Shown here: positions 57,200 through 63,982 of the stretch, piece after piece
How positions within the stretch are numbered: position 1 is the stretch's first letter
Layout: every line of letters starts with the position of its first letter
Source of the DNA: Spirochaetota bacterium
Lineage (GTDB): Bacteria; Spirochaetota; Spirochaetia; Treponematales; UBA12059
Assembly: GCA_022703505.1 (NCBI GenBank)
Contig: JAKLDN010000002.1
Location: forward strand, 558,001-622,000
Reading direction: 5' to 3'
DNA: 64,000 nt
The notes under the pieces: generated by a model
What the model saw: only the letters and a program-made list of their open reading frames with translations
The model's database searches: none
Told to the model about the DNA's origin: nothing
Position numbers and translations under genes: made by a program

Positions 57200-57226
57200 C
57201 AACGAAGCCGCTACGCGTCTTCGTCG
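57200..57226. repeat. Degenerate CGACGAA-type palindrome
   Basis: CGAAGCCGC-TAC-GCGTCTTCG with one mismatch, ending TCGTCG. Reversed it reads ATCGACGAAGACGCGTAGC, similar to the copy after ackA. Confidence 0.55.
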
Positions 57227-57261
57227 ATGGGTTTCTAGGTTTTTTCGGAGTTCGAGGAGAG

Positions 57262-57427
57262 TCAGGATGCCAGGATTTAGAACAGATGAACAGGATTAAT
57301 AGTTTATTATCTTAAATAAAAATATATCCTGTCCATCCTTGCATGATCCTGTCCATCCTGTCCGAATATTCGCAAAATATTTATTCTCTTTTCTTCTCCG
57401 TGTTCTCCGTGTCCTCCGTGGTGAGTC
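57262..57427. repeat. ACAGGATGR / CTCCGTG array element in the YfcC-cNMP convergent gap
   Basis: Left units (AGGATGCCAGGAT, AACAGATGAACAGGATTA; 57262-57298), an AT-rich core, inverse units (ATATCCTGTCCATCC, GATCCTGTCCATCCTGTCC; 57324-57362), then three CTCCGTG units (57395-57420) ending GGTGAGTCC. The left CACGGAG side is missing or decayed. No gene is seen. Confidence 0.75.
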
Positions 57428-57437
57428 CCGGAACCTT

Positions 57438-58085
57438 CTATTTCTTTCTTCGGGAGTTCACGAAGCGGGAAAAGTCGCTGATGTTCCGGACCACCACCCG
57501 GTCGGGGTAGAGCTCCACCCGGCGCTGGTTGGCGAAGTGGCCCAGGATGGTCTGGACCTCCGAAGCCCCCATGCCCCCCCAGTGGGCCACGTCCTCGATG
57601 GTCACCTTGAACTCCCGCTTCTCCCCGTCCTGCTCGGCCCCCGCCGTGGCGGCGGCCTGGGTCTCGTCCAGCATCAGGAAGACGTCCGCCACCCGGGCCT
57701 GGGGATCCTCCAGGGTCAGGATCATGAACCGGCGCTTCTGGTCGTAGATCCGCTTGGTGAAGAGCTTGAGGAGCCGCAGGGCGATCTGCGGATTGCCCAT
57801 CATGAGGACCTCGAAATTCGCCCGGTTGAACTCCAGGACCCGGACCGTGTCCACCGCCACCGCCGTGGCGGAGCGAGGGGTCCCCTCCAGGATGGCCATC
57901 TCCCCGAAGATCTCCGGGGGCTGGAGGACGTCGATGGTCTTCTCGATGTCCCCGACGATCTTGGCTATGCGAACCTTGCCCGACTGGATCAGGTAGAAGG
58001 AGTCGCCGGGCTCGTACTCGGAGAAGATGATCTCCCCGGCCTGGTAGGTCCGGGCGAAACGGGTGAAGGCGGAGAGGTCAGCCAT
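57438..58085 (-). CDS. Cyclic-nucleotide-binding regulator (Crp-like)
   Basis: 215 residues. An N-terminal cNMP-binding beta-barrel (about 10-115) carries the phosphate-binding cassette text FGEMAILEGTPRSATAVAVD, close to the Crp consensus (GEx2Lx4PRSATxxA). A connecting helix (about 115-145) leads to a C-terminal winged-helix-like domain (TIEDVAHWGGMGASEVQTIL). It probably responds to a cyclic nucleotide; DNA binding is less certain because the recognition helix is not canonical. Its start overlaps the end of the cNMP-TPR gene by 8 nt. Confidence 0.85.
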   Translation of the reverse strand: MADLSAFTRFARTYQAGEIIFSEYEPGDSFYLIQSGKVRIAKIVGDIEKTIDVLQPPEIFGEMAILEGTPRSATAVAVDTVRVLEFNRANFEVLMMGNPQIALRLLKLFTKRIYDQKRRFMILTLEDPQARVADVFLMLDETQAAATAGAEQDGEKREFKVTIEDVAHWGGMGASEVQTILGHFANQRRVELYPDRVVVRNISDFSRFVNSRRKK

Positions 58086-59145
58086 TCTGGGCCTCCTCCA
58101 GGCCGCGCAGGGCCTTCTTGGCCCGGAGGAAGGTCGAGTTGTCCTCGTCCTTTTCCATGGTCAGGATCTTCCGGAAGAACCCCTTGGCCCGTTCCACGTC
58201 CCCCTTCTTGGCGTAGGACTGTCCCAGGTAGTAGAGGATGTCCGCCAGGTCCGGATGCTTGGGATAGGTCTGGACCATGCGGGTGAAGTGGGCGATGGCC
58301 GCGTCGAACTGGCCCAGCATGAACACGCTGCGCCCCATGTCGAAGGCGGCCTTGACCACGTATTCGGGATCCTGGTTGGCTTCCACGATGCGCTTGAACT
58401 CCCCCAGGGCTTCCTTGTATTTCTCCTGGGAGAAAAGGCTCACGGCGTTGTAGTACTCCTTGGCCGTGTCCGACAGGGCCTGTCCCGCCTGGGGGCGGAG
58501 GGTGTCGGCGGGCTTGGCGGGGGCGGCGCCGGCGCCGGGATGCGCGCTCAGGGTGCCCGCGGGCGGTCCTGCCACCGACGGGGAGGGCCCCTTGCCGTCC
58601 CCGAACTTTACCATGCAGCTTTCCGAAGTCTCCAGGTTCTTGCTGGCCGCGTCCGCCAGCTTGCCGGCGGGATAATAGGTGAGGTACCGGCTGAATACGT
58701 ACTTGGCCTGGGAGTACATGCGATTCTTCAGGTAATACTCCCCGGTGCGGAACAGGCCGATCTCCGGGCTCAGGGCCTCCGACTTTTCCATCAGGTTCTC
58801 GACCTGCTTGTGGATCCGCCGGAGCTGGTTGGAGAAGACCCGGAGCATCTTGAGGATGATGCGGGTGTTGGCGGAGACGAACTGCTCGAATTCCGGGACC
58901 GTGAAGATCAGGACCTGGGCGTCCGAGACCACCACGGCGTTCTCCTCCCGGGGATACTTGCCCAGGGCGCTCTTGACCCCGAAGAACTCGCCGGTCTGGA
59001 TGACCTCCCTGAGGTCCTTGCCGGTCTCGATGTCCGTGTAGTTCACCACTACCTGGCCGGATTGGAGGATGTAGATCTTGTCGCTGATCACGTCCCCCTG
59101 GAAGTAGATGACCGAGTTTGCGCGGTAGTTGGCTGCCTTCGGCAT
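58078..59145 (-). CDS. cNMP-binding domain protein with TPR repeats
   Basis: 355 residues. An N-terminal cNMP-binding barrel (about 5-110; text IYILQSGQVVVNYTDIETGK and GEFFGVKSALGKYPREENAV) lacks the PRSA arginine seen in the next gene, so nucleotide binding may be lost or altered. A Pro/Ala/Gly-rich linker (about 185-225) follows, then three TPR-like units (AKEYYNAVSLFSQEKYKEAL, FDMGRSVFMLGQFDAAIAHF, YYLGQSYAKKGDVERAKGFF). GAGGAG lies 4 nt before the ATG. It is first in a two-gene operon with the Crp-like protein, suggesting a sensor pair. Confidence 0.87.
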   Translation of the reverse strand: MPKAANYRANSVIYFQGDVISDKIYILQSGQVVVNYTDIETGKDLREVIQTGEFFGVKSALGKYPREENAVVVSDAQVLIFTVPEFEQFVSANTRIILKMLRVFSNQLRRIHKQVENLMEKSEALSPEIGLFRTGEYYLKNRMYSQAKYVFSRYLTYYPAGKLADAASKNLETSESCMVKFGDGKGPSPSVAGPPAGTLSAHPGAGAAPAKPADTLRPQAGQALSDTAKEYYNAVSLFSQEKYKEALGEFKRIVEANQDPEYVVKAAFDMGRSVFMLGQFDAAIAHFTRMVQTYPKHPDLADILYYLGQSYAKKGDVERAKGFFRKILTMEKDEDNSTFLRAKKALRGLEEAQNG

Positions 59146-59187
59146 TGCTCCTCACTCCACTCTCGCCGTAACGCGGCGTGCGATAGC

Positions 59188-59216
59188 AGTATAGTGGACG
59201 GCCGCGGCGATTTCCA
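59188..59216 (-). promoter_or_regulatory. Promoter of the cNMP-binding operon
   Basis: On the complement, TGGAAA (59211-59216), 17 nt, TATACT (59188-59193), the same form as at 24680-24708 and 62490-62518. Confidence 0.65.
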
Positions 59217-59240
59217 CACAAACCCCGGAGTTTTCGGGCA

Positions 59241-60482
59241 TCACGGCTCGAAGGGCAGGTAATCCAGCTTCTTGTCGAAGCCGATCGCCTTCCGGACGTC
59301 CCGGTACAGGGACGCGGGGGTGCCGCGGACATGGACCTTCCGGCCCCCCACCTTGACGGTCTCGTAGCCCTTGGCCAGGAGCTCCCGGAAGGGCTCGGCC
59401 AGGGCTTCCTCCACCAGGAGGGGGACGCCTTCCAGGGTCAGGAGTCGGATGTCCGAAGGCTCCGCCTTGGCCAAGGCTTCGTAGGGGTCGTCATGGATAG
59501 CCTTGAGGACCAGGAGGTCCGCGGACTTGCCGGTGTCCAGGGATCCCGTCCGGTCCTGCATGCGGAAGGCCTTGGCGGGGTTCGCGGTCACCATGCGGTA
59601 GAGGGTCTTGGCCGGCAGTTCGGTCCCGTACATGTCCCGGAACACCTTGCGGGCGAACTTCATCTCCGAAAGGAGGTTGGCGGATCCCGTGTGTGTGGAG
59701 TCCGTGCCCAGGCAGACGTTGACCCCGGCCTCCAGGAACTTACGGATCTTGCAGGTGACGTTGAACATGAGCATGTTCGAGGCGGGACACCAGGAGATCG
59801 AGGCCCCGGCCTTGGCCGTCTTAGCTATGTCCTCGTCGGAGAAGCCGATGCAGTGGATGAAGACGTCGTGGCCGTCCAGGCAGCCCAGGCGCTCCAGAAT
59901 GCCGATCCCGTCCTGGGATTCCGGGTCGAATCCTTCCTCCAGGTGGGTGATGAAGGGCCAGTTCCGCTCCACCGCCCGCTTGTGCTCGATCTCAATGCCG
60001 TCCCCCCACTTGAGGTCGAAGGAGGAGCATTCGTGGGCCAGGGTGTACTCCCCGATGACCCGGATGGGCAGGCGGGGCAGGAAGGGCTCGTTGATCTCGT
60101 GGGGGAAGTGGTCGTTGGCCGTGGCCACCCCGCTGAAGAGGTTCTTGTAGGAGGAGAGGAAGTACATCTGCTCCACGGTGATGTTGGCCCTCTCCTTGTA
60201 CACCGGGGAGGCCTTGAGGTCGTTGTCCCAGGGGCTCCAGTTGATGTAGAAGGCGTTCCCGTTGGGGCCGACCTGGGGCACGTAGTTACCCCGGAAATGG
60301 TCGTGGATGTTGATCAGGGCGGGATACAGGAAGGACGAACCGCCCAGGTCGATCTCGGGTCCGGCGGCCTTGCCCGCGGATATCTTCCCGGACTGGACGC
60401 TCAGGTTCCCGCGTTTGGTGCTCGATTCCTGCACTAGGGCGGCGGCATTGCGAAGGGAATAGGCTTCCACGGTCGTCCTCAT
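59241..60482 (-). CDS. Metal-dependent amidohydrolase (TRZ/ATZ-like)
   Basis: 413 residues from the ATG at 60482. TIM-barrel amidohydrolase superfamily: the first metal motif is NIHDHFRGNY (HxH), later ligands are in FIHCIGFSDED and LGTDSTHTGS (Asp), and a C-terminal strand carries TGSLDTGKSADLLVLK. The metal-site His in GEYTLAHECSS is also present. Such enzymes deaminate or hydrolyse cytosine, guanine, adenosine or related rings; the sequence is not close enough to any one to name. An ATG 75 nt upstream is rejected because a -10-like TAGGAT lies 7 nt before the chosen start. Confidence 0.88.
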   Translation of the reverse strand: MRTTVEAYSLRNAAALVQESSTKRGNLSVQSGKISAGKAAGPEIDLGGSSFLYPALINIHDHFRGNYVPQVGPNGNAFYINWSPWDNDLKASPVYKERANITVEQMYFLSSYKNLFSGVATANDHFPHEINEPFLPRLPIRVIGEYTLAHECSSFDLKWGDGIEIEHKRAVERNWPFITHLEEGFDPESQDGIGILERLGCLDGHDVFIHCIGFSDEDIAKTAKAGASISWCPASNMLMFNVTCKIRKFLEAGVNVCLGTDSTHTGSANLLSEMKFARKVFRDMYGTELPAKTLYRMVTANPAKAFRMQDRTGSLDTGKSADLLVLKAIHDDPYEALAKAEPSDIRLLTLEGVPLLVEEALAEPFRELLAKGYETVKVGGRKVHVRGTPASLYRDVRKAIGFDKKLDYLPFEP

Positions 60483-60620
60483 GATTACGATCCTATCGCG
60501 TGTCGTTCGAATCTTCCCTTCATTCTCGGCCGATACGGGCGAAAAGTACAGGGTCAATCAGGGAATACGGCCGGTCCGATACGTCGGTTCCTTCTCGGAC
60601 TCCCGGGGCCCGGGATCGGT

Positions 60621-61079
60621 TCAGGTCCGGGCCACTTGCTTCGCGTAGATACAGTAATCGTTTCCGGGACCGTAGAAATCGGGAATATGGCCGATGGTCT
60701 CGAAGCCGCGGGCGGTGAAGAACCGGGGTTCCACGGCGTTTTCCTTCGTGGAAGAGGTCTCGATCCGGATCATGGCGGACCGCACGGAGGCCAGGATCTC
60801 CTCGGCCAGCAGGTCCAGCAGCTTTTCCGCGGCGCCCTTGCCCCGGTAGTCCCGTCCCACCAGGAAGGTGTGAATATCAAATGTGGATTCCGTGTTGGCG
60901 GCGCGCTGGAAGAGGCAGAATCCCGCGGGCTCCCGGCTGTCCCGGACCTCCACCAGGGAATAGGGGCTTCCCGGCCGGGCCTTCCAGGAGTCCAGGGTGT
61001 CGATGAGGATGTCCAGCTCGATGTCCTTATATACGCCGGATTCCAGGGCAAGCTGTTCGTAATCGCGGGTTTCCATCAT
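60621..61079 (-). CDS. GNAT family acetyltransferase
   Basis: 152 residues; an acetyl-CoA-dependent N-acetyltransferase fold. The acetyl-CoA pyrophosphate-binding loop is VGRDYRGKGAAEKLLDLLAE (R/QxxGxG/A pattern). It is preceded by a strand (STFDIHTFLVG) and followed by MIRIETSSTKENAVEPRFFTARGFETIG, the usual N-x-x-A-x-x-F-Y/F-x-x-x-G-F pattern. Start: two adjacent ATGs (61079 and 61076) follow AGAGGAT. Substrate unknown. Confidence 0.9.
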   Translation of the reverse strand: MMETRDYEQLALESGVYKDIELDILIDTLDSWKARPGSPYSLVEVRDSREPAGFCLFQRAANTESTFDIHTFLVGRDYRGKGAAEKLLDLLAEEILASVRSAMIRIETSSTKENAVEPRFFTARGFETIGHIPDFYGPGNDYCIYAKQVART

Positions 61080-61143
61080 GAATCGGGATCCTCTGTTCTG
61101 ATCTACCGCGGGGTTCCTCAAGGTCCGCGAAGCTCGCGGCTGG

Positions 61144-61152
61144 GGTATACCA
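61144..61152 (-). promoter_or_regulatory. Probable promoter of the GNAT gene, extended -10
   Basis: On the complement, TGGTATACC, about 65 nt before the ATG. Confidence 0.45.
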
Positions 61153-61182
61153 TACCACGGCCGCAAGCCCCGCTGTCAAACG

Positions 61183-61216
61183 AAAAAGGCGTTTCCCGGG
61201 CCGGGAAACGCCTTTT
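61183..61216 (-). terminator. Terminator of the PEGA gene
   Basis: Perfect 14-bp stem AAAAGGCGTTTCCC with its complement, 5-nt loop, followed on the complement by a T-run. Confidence 0.85.
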
Positions 61217-61247
61217 GGCGCCAATTTTTAATCCAATCCGCCGCCGA

Positions 61248-62441
61248 TCACCGTATGTTGAGCCCCAGGAAAGGCTCGAAGGAATAGGTCTTGCCGGCCT
61301 CGAAGTCGAAGCTCGTCTCGAAGGCGAAGGCCCCGGACACGATGCGGATCGTGTGCCGTCCGGGGCTCACCTGGCCCCGGAAGTCCTTCTGGGCGACCCC
61401 GTCGATGAAGAGCCGTATCTGGCTCCAGGGATTCCCCTTCATGTCCGGGTTCTGGATGTTCGCGGGGATGTTGAAGGAGTAGGACGCGGGCTGGGGCTGG
61501 AAGACCGGGGCGATGGTCTGGGGCGCGGCGGCCCCGACGGTCACCTGGGTCGTGAAGTCCAGGAAACCTCCCAGGCGGATCGTCACCGTGTAGGTCCCCG
61601 GGGCGACCTGGGCGGTGAAGGTGGCCGAGTTGGCGACTCCGATCCGGGCGCCGTTCAGGAAGATCTCCGCCCCGGGCCGGAGGTTGTTGAGGACCAGGGG
61701 CACCATGGCGGGCTGGAGGTTGGCGGTGACGGTCACGGGGCCCGTTACGGAGACGGTCTGGTTGAAGTCCAGGTAGCCCGGAGCGGTGACCCGGATGGAG
61801 TAGGGCGCCCCGCCCATGGGCAGGTTGGCCGTGAAGGGGGCCTTGCCGCGCTGGGAGAAGGGCTGGCCCTCGTTGATGATCACGTCCGCGCCCTGCACGT
61901 TGGAGACGACCGTGACCGCCGCGAAGGCTCCCTGGAGGACCGCGTTGACCGTCCGGTTGCCGGAGATCACCAGGTTCTCCACGTAGTCCGTGTACCCCGG
62001 GGCGCGCACGACCAGGGTGTAGGACCCGGGGGCCAGGGAGGCCGAGAAGGGTACCCGGCCGGCGCTGACGTTGTTGAGGATGACCTCGGCCCCGGCCACG
62101 TTGGCGTTCACCAGGAGGTTGTAGTTCTGGGGAGGGGGAGGCGGCGGGGTGACGACCGCGCCGATCCGCTGGAGGGTCACGTTCAGGGTGATCGGGGAGG
62201 TCCCGGCCCGGACGACGGTCTCGAAGGTCTGGAACCCGTTCTTCTGGACCCGGACCTGGACGTTGCCCTGGGGCACCAGGAAGGAAAAGTTCGGGGTGGT
62301 CTTGCCGGCCAGGCGGCCGTTGATGTAGACCTCCGCGCCCACCTCGTTGCACTGGATGTTCAGGGACGTGCGGTTCTGGGCGAAGGCCAGGCCCGGGCCC
62401 AGGGTCAGAAGGACCAGGAGCACGGCTAATGTCTTTCTCAT
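61248..62441 (-). CDS. Exported PEGA-domain protein
   Basis: 397 residues. A signal peptide (MRKTLAVLLVLLTLGPGLAFA) is followed by at least four PEGA repeats, each with the pattern x-G-A-x-V/I-x-I/L-N-x-x-x-x-G-x-x-P...G-x-Y-x-x-x-V-x-x-x-G-Y/F. Copies: GAEVYINGRLAGKTTP (about 36), GAEVILNNVSAGRVPF (about 125), GADVIINEGQPFSQRG (about 200), GAEIFLNGARIGVANS (about 280). A poly-Pro stretch (about 100-106) separates the first from the rest. The end is a beta-rich domain. PEGA repeats are surface-associated and thought to bind polysaccharide or partner proteins. GGAGGA lies 5 nt before the ATG; own promoter and terminator. Confidence 0.92.
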   Translation of the reverse strand: MRKTLAVLLVLLTLGPGLAFAQNRTSLNIQCNEVGAEVYINGRLAGKTTPNFSFLVPQGNVQVRVQKNGFQTFETVVRAGTSPITLNVTLQRIGAVVTPPPPPPQNYNLLVNANVAGAEVILNNVSAGRVPFSASLAPGSYTLVVRAPGYTDYVENLVISGNRTVNAVLQGAFAAVTVVSNVQGADVIINEGQPFSQRGKAPFTANLPMGGAPYSIRVTAPGYLDFNQTVSVTGPVTVTANLQPAMVPLVLNNLRPGAEIFLNGARIGVANSATFTAQVAPGTYTVTIRLGGFLDFTTQVTVGAAAPQTIAPVFQPQPASYSFNIPANIQNPDMKGNPWSQIRLFIDGVAQKDFRGQVSPGRHTIRIVSGAFAFETSFDFEAGKTYSFEPFLGLNIR

Positions 62442-62489
62442 CGATTTCCTCCGTACGGTTTGGGGAAGCGCCCCCAGGGTGCAATCCCT

Positions 62490-62518
62490 AGTATACGACG
62501 CGGAGCTCGGAGTTTCCA
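62490..62518 (-). promoter_or_regulatory. Promoter of the PEGA gene
   Basis: On the complement, TGGAAA (62513-62518), 17 nt, TATACT (62490-62495). Confidence 0.68.
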
Positions 62519-62650
62519 TCGGGGGCCGGAAAACCGGCACCGCTTTCTTCCGCTTCCGATAGAAAAGGAGCGAACCAGCCCCGGTGTTACGAAGATTGTG
62601 AAATCTCCATTTTGTCCCACATTCCATCTGGTTTTTTTTGCCCGATGCGC

Positions 62651-62656
62651 TATAGT
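62651..62656 (+). promoter_or_regulatory. -10 element of the small outer-membrane protein gene
   Basis: TATAGT about 85 nt before the ATG at 62740, preceded by an eight-T run; the -35 is unclear. Confidence 0.45.
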
Positions 62657-62739
62657 ATCTTCACGGAAGGCGCGGGCGCAGGAACCGGCCTTCCATCGTG
62701 GGCCGGAAGCGTCCACGGTATCGATCAGGAGGTTAAGGA

Positions 62740-63387
62740 ATGAACAAGAGACTAATCGCGGTACTCGCGATCCTCACGGTCGCGGCCGCGGGCGCCTTCG
62801 CGCAGATAGGCCTGGGGCTCAACGCCGCCATCTACTCCGACACGAAGATGAGCTTCTCGGAGTTCGGGGACCGCCTCCGGAACGGCGAGGGCGTCTTCTA
62901 CGGTCCCTTCATCGAGCTGGCCCTGGGCAAGACCGCCCTGGGACTCTCCGGGAACTTTTCCTTTTACGAAGAGGACTGGTCGTACGATCCAATGAATCCC
63001 TGGTATGTCCCCATGGTGGACTTCGATCTGAGCCTCTATGCCCAGGGCCACCTGATCAAGTACCGAGCCTTCCTTGACCCCTTCCTGGAGGTGGGACTGG
63101 GGATCATGGGCAAGGACTACGCGAACGAGATTGATGACCCGGATCTGGACAATCCCATCATGGCCACCACCTACTTCCAGGCCGGCGGAGGCTTCGGAAT
63201 CAACCTAGGGGGCCTGGGGATCTTCATCAAGGGGCTCTACCTTTTCCCAATGGGTACCGTAAAGAGTTCGGTTTACGTCGATGATGACGGAGATCCTTTT
63301 ACTCCACCGCTTGAGATTACCTACGACTTGGCCACCTACCCCCTCCGCCGCCTCAAGCTGATCGCGGGGGCGAAGATTATCCTGTAA
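62740..63387 (+). CDS. Small outer-membrane beta-barrel protein
   Basis: 215 residues. A signal peptide (MNKRLIAVLAILTVAAAGAFA) is followed by amphipathic strands with Gly and aromatic residues (QIGLGLNAAIYSDTKMSF, ALGLSGNFSFYEEDW, FDLSLYAQGHLIKY, YFQAGGGFGINLGGLGIFIK) and a terminal strand LKLIAGAKIIL. The pattern fits an eight-stranded barrel of the OmpA/opacity-protein type. AGGAGG lies 7 nt before the ATG. A GTGAATRG array begins 2 nt after the stop and separates it from its terminator (63462-63489). Confidence 0.83.
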   Translation: MNKRLIAVLAILTVAAAGAFAQIGLGLNAAIYSDTKMSFSEFGDRLRNGEGVFYGPFIELALGKTALGLSGNFSFYEEDWSYDPMNPWYVPMVDFDLSLYAQGHLIKYRAFLDPFLEVGLGIMGKDYANEIDDPDLDNPIMATTYFQAGGGFGINLGGLGIFIKGLYLFPMGTVKSSVYVDDDGDPFTPPLEITYDLATYPLRRLKLIAGAKIIL

Positions 63388-63389
63388 AC

Positions 63390-63420
63390 GTGAATGGGTG
63401 AATCGTGAATAGGTGAATAG
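63390..63420 (+). repeat. GTGAATRG array after the outer-membrane protein gene
   Basis: Four units: GTGAATGG, GTGAATC, GTGAATAG, GTGAATAG, starting 2 nt after the TAA stop. Confidence 0.88.
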
Positions 63421-63461
63421 GGAGGAGGGCCTTCTTGTTTACCTAAATCACGTTCCATGAG

Positions 63462-63489
63462 GGCTGCGGCGAAAGTCGCGGCCTTTTTT
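63462..63489 (+). terminator. Intrinsic terminator of the outer-membrane protein gene
   Basis: 9-bp stem with a GAAA tetraloop (GGCTGCGGC-GAAA-GTCGCGGCC, two G-U pairs) followed by TTTTTT. It lies between two GTGAATRG arrays. Confidence 0.85.
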
Positions 63490-63495
63490 ATGGAG

Positions 63496-63572
63496 GTGAA
63501 TAGGTGAATGGGTGAATTAGTGAATGGGAAGAAGGGCTCCTATTCACCTATTTACCCACTCACCTATTCACG
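63496..63572. repeat. Facing GTGAATRG arrays forming a large hairpin
   Basis: Four forward units (63496-63528) and four inverted units (63541-63572, TATTCAC CTATTTAC CCACTCAC CTATTCAC) separated by about 12 nt. It lies 50 nt upstream of the four-helix-bundle gene. The rest of the gap (63573-63622) is AT-rich with no clear Shine-Dalgarno. Confidence 0.87.
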
Positions 63573-63622
63573 TTATCTGATTCTAGTGCAATCAAAAAGG
63601 CACTCCAGGCCGTATCTCCTGC

Positions 63623-63982
63623 ATGCCGGAAGCTCCGATTCAAAGACTAAAAGTCTATCAGCTAGCTCATGCTCTCACGTTGGATCTATACAGAGCGACT
63701 CGAGGATTTCCAGCCGATGAAAAATTCGGCCTAACTTCCCAGATCCGTCGTGCCGCATCGTCTATTAACGCAAACCTTATGGAGGGATCCCATCGTCGAT
63801 CCCGTTTGGATTTCGCGTCCTTCATCGGTATCGCGCGCGGTTCCTGTGCTGAACTTACGTATCATCTGATCCTGGCAAGAGATCTGGGGTATTTGAACGA
63901 GACGGATTTCCGGCGTTATTCCGAGCGGATGTACATTCTTGGTTCGATGCTTTGCGGATTGTATAAGAAGGTGAAGAAGTGA
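63623..63982 (+). CDS. Four-helix-bundle protein (S23/IVS-encoded family)
   Basis: 119 residues, the standard size. Family text is clear: LKVYQLAHALTLDLYRATRG, FPADEKFGLTSQIRRAASSI, NANLMEGSHRRSRLDFASFI, GIARGSCAELTYHLILARDL. The family was first found in intervening sequences of spirochaete 23S rRNA genes and is related to the Avd accessory protein of diversity-generating retroelements; function outside those settings is unknown. Base composition is near 50% GC, well below its neighbours, which suggests transfer. It lies between GTGAATRG arrays, and its TGA stop is inside the first unit of the downstream array. Confidence 0.93.
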   Translation: MPEAPIQRLKVYQLAHALTLDLYRATRGFPADEKFGLTSQIRRAASSINANLMEGSHRRSRLDFASFIGIARGSCAELTYHLILARDLGYLNETDFRRYSERMYILGSMLCGLYKKVKK

